Assembly: GCA_900313345.1 (NCBI GenBank) | Contig: OMQW01000029.1 | Location: 1 to 25,869, forward strand | DNA from: an uncultured Eubacteriales bacterium | GTDB taxonomy: Bacteria; Bacillota_I; Bacilli_A; RF39; UBA660 | Length of the DNA: 25,869 nucleotides | Reading direction: 5' to 3' | Part shown: one piece after another, positions 21,675 through 25,869 of the stretch | Layout: the number at the start of each line of letters is the position of its first letter | Position numbering within the stretch: the stretch's first letter is position 1 | Notes under the pieces: model-generated | What the model was told of the DNA's origin: nothing | Databases searched by the model: none | The model's input: the letters and a program-made list of their open reading frames with translations, nothing else | Program-made: the position numbers and the translations under genes

Positions 21675-23792
21675 ATGCGTAAAAAAAAGAGAAAGAATAA
21701 TGTTAAATATAGTACTCTATTAGTTATTTTTTCTCTTTTTTTGTTTGTCTTAATGATAGGTAGAACATTGCAGCTTGCAACATCAAAAGAAATAGATGGA
21801 ACCAATTTAAAAGAACTTGCAAGTAAAAGAACAACTAGAACTGAAACTATTAAAGCAAAACGTGGAACTATTTATAGTAGTAATAATGATGTTCTAGCTC
21901 AAAATATTTCTTCTTATAAATTAATAGCATATCTAGATCCTAAAAGAACAACAAATAAAAATAAACCACAACACGTAGTAGATAAAGAAAAAACAGCAGA
22001 AGCTTTAGCACCTATTCTTAATATGGACAAAGAAGAAATATTAAAATATTTATCAAAAGAAAATGTCTATCAAACAGAGTTTGGTTCTCATGGAAAAGGG
22101 TTAACAGAACTTGATAAAGCAAATATAGAAAAATTAAATTTACCAGGGATAGATTTTATTGAAAGCTATAAAAGATATTATCCTAAAGGAAACTTTTTAA
22201 GTTATACTCTTGGATATGCTTTAACAAATGAAGATGGAAATATAGATGGTAAAATGGGACTAGAACTATATTATGATAAACTATTAAAAGGTAAAGATGG
22301 AAAAATTACTTATCAAAAAGATTTAAGAGGATATAAGATAAGTGGTACTAAAGAATATAAAGAAGATGCTGAAAATGGTAAAGATATTTATCTAACTATA
22401 GATAGCAATGTTCAGTTTTTTATAGAACAAGCTTTAACAAAAGCAAAAGAAGAGTATGGATATGAATGGTTTACTATGGTAGTAGCAGATGCTAAAACAG
22501 GTAAAATATTAGGACTTAGTTCTAATCCTAACTTTGATCCAAATACTCGTGAAAATATAACAAATTATTTAGATTTAAATGTCTCACGCCCTTATGAACC
22601 AGGCTCTACTATGAAAACTTTTACTTATATGGCAGCAATGGAAAATGGTGTATATAATGGTGAAGAAACTTATAAATCAGGGACATATGAAACAAAAGAT
22701 GGAACTGTAATAGGTGACTGGAATAGAAATGGTTGGGGAGTTATTTCATTTGATAGAGGTTATGCACTATCTAGTAATATAGGTGTAATTAATATTATAG
22801 AAAGACATATGAATGCCGCAATGCTAAGAAGTTATTTTAGAAGATTAGGTTTTGGTAAGAAAACAGGAATTGAATTGCCTAATGAAAAAGCAGGACAATT
22901 AAATTTTAAATATGAAACAGAAATATATAATGCAGGATTTGGACAAGGCATAACAACAACACCAATTCAAAATATTCAAGCAATGACACCGCTTACTAAT
23001 AATGGTATTTTATTAAAACCTTATTTAGTAGAAAAAATAGTAGATAAAGAAACTGGGGAAGTAATATATAAAGGTAAGAAAAAAGAAAGAGACCGTCTAG
23101 CAAGCACTGAAACTATTAATAAAATGATTAGTTTAATGAGTGATACAGTTAATGGTATAGGAAATACCGGAAGTGGCTATCGTCTACCTAATGGTGAATT
23201 AATAGGAAAAACAGGGACAGCACAAATAGCAGATGGTTCAGGTTACTTAAGTGGTAAAGAAGATATTATTTCATCATTCTCTGGAGTATATCCAAAGAGT
23301 AACCCTGAAATAATAATTTATGCATCAGTATCTCGTCCATCAAATGGATCTCAAAAACCTATAAGTAATGCTGTAAAAGAAGTAGTAACAAATATAGCAA
23401 AATATTATGGAAAAAGTGTTTTAGAAACTAATCCAACAGAAGTAATAACTAAATATAAAATGCCATCATTTATTAATAAAACAAAAGATAATGCTATAGT
23501 AACATTAAATAATAATGGTATAAATAATATAGTTGTAATAGGTAATGGAACAAATGTTATTAAACAATATCCAAATAAAAAATCAACTATAACAAATAAA
23601 GATAAAGTATTTATAATAACAGATGATTCTAAAGATATCCCTGATATTAAAGGTTATTCAAGAAGTGAAGCAGAAAGCTTATTAAAATTAATGAATTATG
23701 AATTAGTAATAAATGGTAAAGGATATGTTACTGATTATATAGTAGAAAATAATAAAGTAACTATAAACTTAAATCCAAAGTTTACTGAATAA
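21675..23792 (+). CDS. pbpB: Class B penicillin-binding protein with PASTA domains (FtsI/PbpB type)
   Basis: Septal transpeptidase of 705 residues. A basic cytoplasmic tail and one membrane helix (about 14-33) lead into the pedestal domain (AKRGTIYSSNNDVLAQN at about 57). The transpeptidase motifs are STMK (S311 nucleophile, EPGSTMKTFT), SSN (366-368) and KTGT (512-515). Two C-terminal PASTA-like modules follow: residues about 595-652 (KMPSFINKTKDNAIVTLNNN) and 653-702 (DIPDIKGYSRSEAESLLKLM). PASTA modules occur in Firmicute PbpB and in sporulation SpoVD; position directly after ftsL favours PbpB. AAAGGTGAT precedes the ATG. It is the last recognisable dcw gene here. Confidence 0.93.
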   Translation: MRKKKRKNNVKYSTLLVIFSLFLFVLMIGRTLQLATSKEIDGTNLKELASKRTTRTETIKAKRGTIYSSNNDVLAQNISSYKLIAYLDPKRTTNKNKPQHVVDKEKTAEALAPILNMDKEEILKYLSKENVYQTEFGSHGKGLTELDKANIEKLNLPGIDFIESYKRYYPKGNFLSYTLGYALTNEDGNIDGKMGLELYYDKLLKGKDGKITYQKDLRGYKISGTKEYKEDAENGKDIYLTIDSNVQFFIEQALTKAKEEYGYEWFTMVVADAKTGKILGLSSNPNFDPNTRENITNYLDLNVSRPYEPGSTMKTFTYMAAMENGVYNGEETYKSGTYETKDGTVIGDWNRNGWGVISFDRGYALSSNIGVINIIERHMNAAMLRSYFRRLGFGKKTGIELPNEKAGQLNFKYETEIYNAGFGQGITTTPIQNIQAMTPLTNNGILLKPYLVEKIVDKETGEVIYKGKKKERDRLASTETINKMISLMSDTVNGIGNTGSGYRLPNGELIGKTGTAQIADGSGYLSGKEDIISSFSGVYPKSNPEIIIYASVSRPSNGSQKPISNAVKEVVTNIAKYYGKSVLETNPTEVITKYKMPSFINKTKDNAIVTLNNNGINNIVVIGNGTNVIKQYPNKKSTITNKDKVFIITDDSKDIPDIKGYSRSEAESLLKLMNYELVINGKGYVTDYIVENNKVTINLNPKFTE

Positions 23793-23794
23793 TA

Positions 23795-23803
23795 TGATAT
23801 ACT
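23795..23803 (+). promoter_or_regulatory. Extended -10 promoter of the DUF1003 gene
   Basis: TG-A-TATACT directly after the PBP stop and 20 bp before the DUF1003 start. No clear -35. It would uncouple the following genes from the division operon. Confidence 0.45.
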
Positions 23804-23822
23804 AATAAAAGGAGGAATTAAC

Positions 23823-24371
23823 ATGGCATCAAAAAAAACAAAGAAAGAAATAGTAAAGCAACTATTAAATACAGATATAGATGAAAAAGATGAAGAAGAA
23901 CTTTTGGACTTATTAGTAGATCAACCAATATCTATAGATGTTGATAAAGTACAAGAAGAAAAGAAAACTAAAGGAGATGCTATTGCAGATAAATTATCTG
24001 AAATGGCAGGTTCTTGGGGCTTTATAATAACTTTTAGTGCATTTCTATTATTTTGGATAATATTTAATACAATTATGGGAGAAAATGCTCCAGATAAATA
24101 TCCATTTATATTATTAAACCTAGTATTATCATGTATAGCAGCAATTCAAGCACCAGTTATAATGATGAGTCAAAATAGACAAAGTGAAAAAGATAGTTTA
24201 AGAGACCAAAATGATTATAGAACAGATTTAAAAAGCGAATTAATTTTAGAAGAATTACACGATAAAATAGATTTAATTATGAAAGAACAAAAAGAAATAA
24301 AAAAACTTCTTTCTGAAAGAAGTGAAAATATTGTATTAATAAATAAGGATGATAAAAATGAAAAAAATTAG
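23823..24371 (+). CDS. DUF1003 membrane protein
   Basis: A 182-residue protein with a charged N-terminal region (residues 1-55) and the DUF1003 core: GDAIADKLSEMAGSWGFIIT, helix 1 to FLLFWIIFN, then DKYPFILLNLVLSCIAAIQA (helix 2) and PVIMMSQNRQSEKDSLRDQ, followed by a helical cytoplasmic segment. All hallmark elements (GSW, YPFILLNL, QAP.IMMSQNR) are present. The molecular role of the family is not established. AAGGAGGAATT precedes the ATG. The next gene starts inside its last 14 bases, so the two are co-translated. Confidence 0.92.
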   Translation: MASKKTKKEIVKQLLNTDIDEKDEEELLDLLVDQPISIDVDKVQEEKKTKGDAIADKLSEMAGSWGFIITFSAFLLFWIIFNTIMGENAPDKYPFILLNLVLSCIAAIQAPVIMMSQNRQSEKDSLRDQNDYRTDLKSELILEELHDKIDLIMKEQKEIKKLLSERSENIVLINKDDKNEKN

Positions 24372-24819
24372 TTTAATAATAATTGTATTTGTTCTTTTAT
24401 TAGTAACAGGATGTACTAATACACCAAAAAATACTAAAAAACTTATATGTACAAGAACAATCACACAAAGTGAGACAAATACTACTATTAATTTAAAATA
24501 TGAAGTTTATTATGATAAAAACGAATATGTAGTAAAATCAGTTTCTAATGAAAAAGTAGAATCATCTTCTTTAGAAACACTTGGAACATATCAAAAAGCT
24601 TTTGAAGAAGCAGGTAGTATGTATGATAGTAAATATGCATCAAATACTGTATCATTAAATGGAAATACATTAATAGCATTAACAACAATTGATTATACAA
24701 AACTTACACAAGAAGATGCCTCTAAATTTAATGGGGAAAGTATGTTTGAAAGTAATGGTAAAGTAAAACTATCTACATTAAAAGAAGCTTATGAATCTCA
24801 AGGAACTAAATGTGAATAA
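24358..24819 (+). CDS. Small lipoprotein
   Basis: ATG at 24358 is used since AAGGATGAT (24345-24353) precedes it; an in-frame ATG at 24349 is inside that site. The 153-residue product has a lipoprotein signal peptide with lipobox VTGC (lipidated C19). The mature part begins with TNTPKNTKK, then a beta-rich domain (residues about 30-70, INLKYEVYYDKNEYVVKSVS) and a helical region. It contains two more cysteines (LICTRT and the penultimate residue), which may form a disulfide. The layout resembles DUF1307/YehR-like lipoproteins, but I cannot confirm that. It overlaps the DUF1003 gene by 14 nt and ends in a strong terminator. Confidence 0.8.
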   Translation: MKKISLIIIVFVLLLVTGCTNTPKNTKKLICTRTITQSETNTTINLKYEVYYDKNEYVVKSVSNEKVESSSLETLGTYQKAFEEAGSMYDSKYASNTVSLNGNTLIALTTIDYTKLTQEDASKFNGESMFESNGKVKLSTLKEAYESQGTKCE

Positions 24820-24833
24820 CATTTAGTTTTTTT
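24804..24833 (+). terminator. Intrinsic terminator after the lipoprotein gene
   Basis: AACTAAATGT (24804-24813) pairs perfectly with ACATTTAGTT (24819-24828) around GAATA, with T to 24833. It starts in the last codons. Confidence 0.88.
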
Positions 24834-24866
24834 ATAACATAAATTATAGAATAAAGAATAATATTA

Positions 24867-24875
24867 TGATATAAT
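24867..24875 (+). promoter_or_regulatory. Extended -10 promoter of the 188-aa gene
   Basis: TG-A-TATAAT, 24 bp before the start codon, after the lipoprotein terminator. No clear -35. Confidence 0.6.
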
Positions 24876-24899
24876 TTATATAATAATGGAGGGCTAAAG

Positions 24900-25466
24900 A
24901 TGTATTACACAGAACAAGGTGAAGATTTTATAACTACATATTTTGTAACATTTGATATTGAAAAAATGTCTAAATTAAGAAATGACATTATATATAATTG
25001 TAGTTTTATAGAAAGAATAACGGAATATCGTAAGGAAGAAATTACAGAATTTGATCAAAAAAAATATAGAGTACTAAAAAAAGAAAAAGTAGGAGATAAA
25101 TATAAATATACTTATTTAGAATTTCATTATCCAAAACTAGTTAAATTAATAGATAATTTTATTAAAAGTAAAGATTCTGCTTCACTAAAAGCTATATTAG
25201 ATAAGAATTTTAAAGGTGAATTAGATACATATGAAAATACTTTAAAAAATTTCATAAGAGAATTAGCACAAGAAGATGATAAATTAAAAAGAAATGCTAT
25301 AGAAAGAAAACTTTCTACATTAATAGATAGTACAAAAGATAATAAAAATCAAAAAGATCCTAGACTTTACTATGATGAAGTAATAAAATTAATTAAATTA
25401 AACCCTATTAGTAAAGTATCAAGAATAAGTTTAGAAAGAGAAGAAATTAGAAAAAGAAGAATATAA
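24900..25466 (+). CDS. Uncharacterised cytoplasmic protein
   Basis: No family is recognised. The 188-residue product is soluble and highly charged, with no signal peptide or membrane helix. The first 90 residues mix strands and helices (EDFITTYFVTFDIEKMSKLR, YKYTYLEFHYPKLVKLIDNF), and the rest is helical (KNFIRELAQEDDKLKRNAIERK by key residues), ending in a basic tail (ISLEREEIRKRRI). A single Cys is present. GGAGGG (24888-24893) lies 6 nt before the ATG. It has its own extended -10 promoter and is followed 12 nt later by a membrane protein gene with a strong ribosome binding site, so the two probably form an operon. Confidence 0.75.
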   Translation: MYYTEQGEDFITTYFVTFDIEKMSKLRNDIIYNCSFIERITEYRKEEITEFDQKKYRVLKKEKVGDKYKYTYLEFHYPKLVKLIDNFIKSKDSASLKAILDKNFKGELDTYENTLKNFIRELAQEDDKLKRNAIERKLSTLIDSTKDNKNQKDPRLYYDEVIKLIKLNPISKVSRISLEREEIRKRRI

Positions 25467-25478
25467 AGGAGCCTATAA

Positions 25479-25869
25479 TGAAGAAAATATTTCATAGATT
25501 TACAGCATATAAAATTCAAAATAAAAAAATGAAATTAAATGAAAAGGTTGACTTTGCAATATATGCAGCTAATACTTTAATTTTAACTATTAATATAATA
25601 TATTTATATCCATTCTTTGTATTCAATAAATTTATGTTTTATATAGATTTATTAGCAGTAGGAACTACATTATTATATTTTAAACTAATAGAAGAAAAAA
25701 AGTATAGATTATATAGTTACATAATAATAATCAAAATATCTATATTTTTATCATGTACAGTATTACTATTAGGATGGAATACTAATTTCCACTATTATAT
25801 ATTTCTATCACTAGTAATATACTATTTACCATTTTATTTAAAAGATAATATTAGAGTAACTCATGGAAG
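25479..25869 (+). CDS. Multi-helix membrane protein, 5' part (runs off window)
   Basis: AAAGGAG (25466-25472) is followed by ATG at 25479. The frame stays open for the remaining 130 codons to the right edge. After a basic start (MKKIFHRFTAYKIQNKKMKL) there are about five hydrophobic segments: AIYAANTLILTINIIYLYPF, FMFYIDLLAVGTTLLYF, SYIIIIKISIFLSCTVLLL and IFLSLVIYYLPFYL by key residues. Such an N-terminal sensor-like membrane domain is common before GGDEF, HD or histidine kinase domains, but the C-terminal half is outside the window, so the function cannot be judged. Confidence 0.7.

Noticed and set aside
1..25869. CRISPR arrays, tRNA or rRNA genes, insertion sequences, phage genes
   Set aside because: I saw no regular spaced repeats, no cloverleaf-like sequence, no transposase motifs and no phage structural or integrase genes.

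Overview
The window reads as one chromosomal segment of a very AT-rich, low-GC Gram-positive bacterium. It carries a T-box-regulated thrS, an mraZ-rsmH-ftsL-PBP division operon, a ymfF/ymfH-type M16 peptidase pair, AGGAGG-type ribosome binding sites and U-tailed intrinsic terminators. Two penicillin-binding proteins and prepilin-type proteins mean it has a peptidoglycan wall, so it is not a wall-less mollicute. An uncultured gut-type member of class Bacilli (RF39-like) is my best guess; this is inference, as no rRNA is present. All 29 intact genes whose 3' end is visible stop with TAA (21) or TAG (8), none with TGA.

Region 1-5.5 kb is a surface and membrane block: the 3' part of an LxxG-heptad protein, a four-helix membrane protein, a miniature YetF/DUF421-like protein, a decayed DUF6273-like secreted protein, a small secreted protein, a GHL10-type glycosyl hydrolase and two prepilin-type proteins. 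Most of these have their own promoter or terminator, so they look like separate short units.

Region 5.5-16.7 kb is mostly housekeeping: endonuclease IV (nfo), a PBP2-like transpeptidase, rpmG-efp, a deoD-ymfF-ymfH unit, a membrane-anchored possible propeller protein coupled to rluB, a monocluster ferredoxin, and a tail-anchored protein of unknown role.

Region 16.7-18.9 kb is the thrS locus: a strong promoter, a threonine-type T-box leader, a 57-residue leader ORF whose Shine-Dalgarno sequence is buried in the T-box terminator, and a ThrRS without the N-terminal TGS domain. A second DUF6273-like gene, broken by two frameshifts and one nonsense codon, follows at 18.9-19.9 kb.

Region 19.9-25.9 kb is the start of the division and cell-wall (dcw) operon. 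Its promoter is followed by three 10-bp AGTGG repeats, a probable MraZ operator that runs into the mraZ ribosome binding site. mraZ, rsmH, ftsL and a PASTA-bearing PBP follow. No murE, mraY or murD comes next; instead there are a DUF1003 membrane protein, a lipoprotein, an unknown cytoplasmic protein and a truncated membrane protein. Recurrent regulatory themes are extended -10 promoters (TGnTAnnnT), terminators shared by convergent genes with the stop codons in the loop, and hairpins that include ribosome binding sites.
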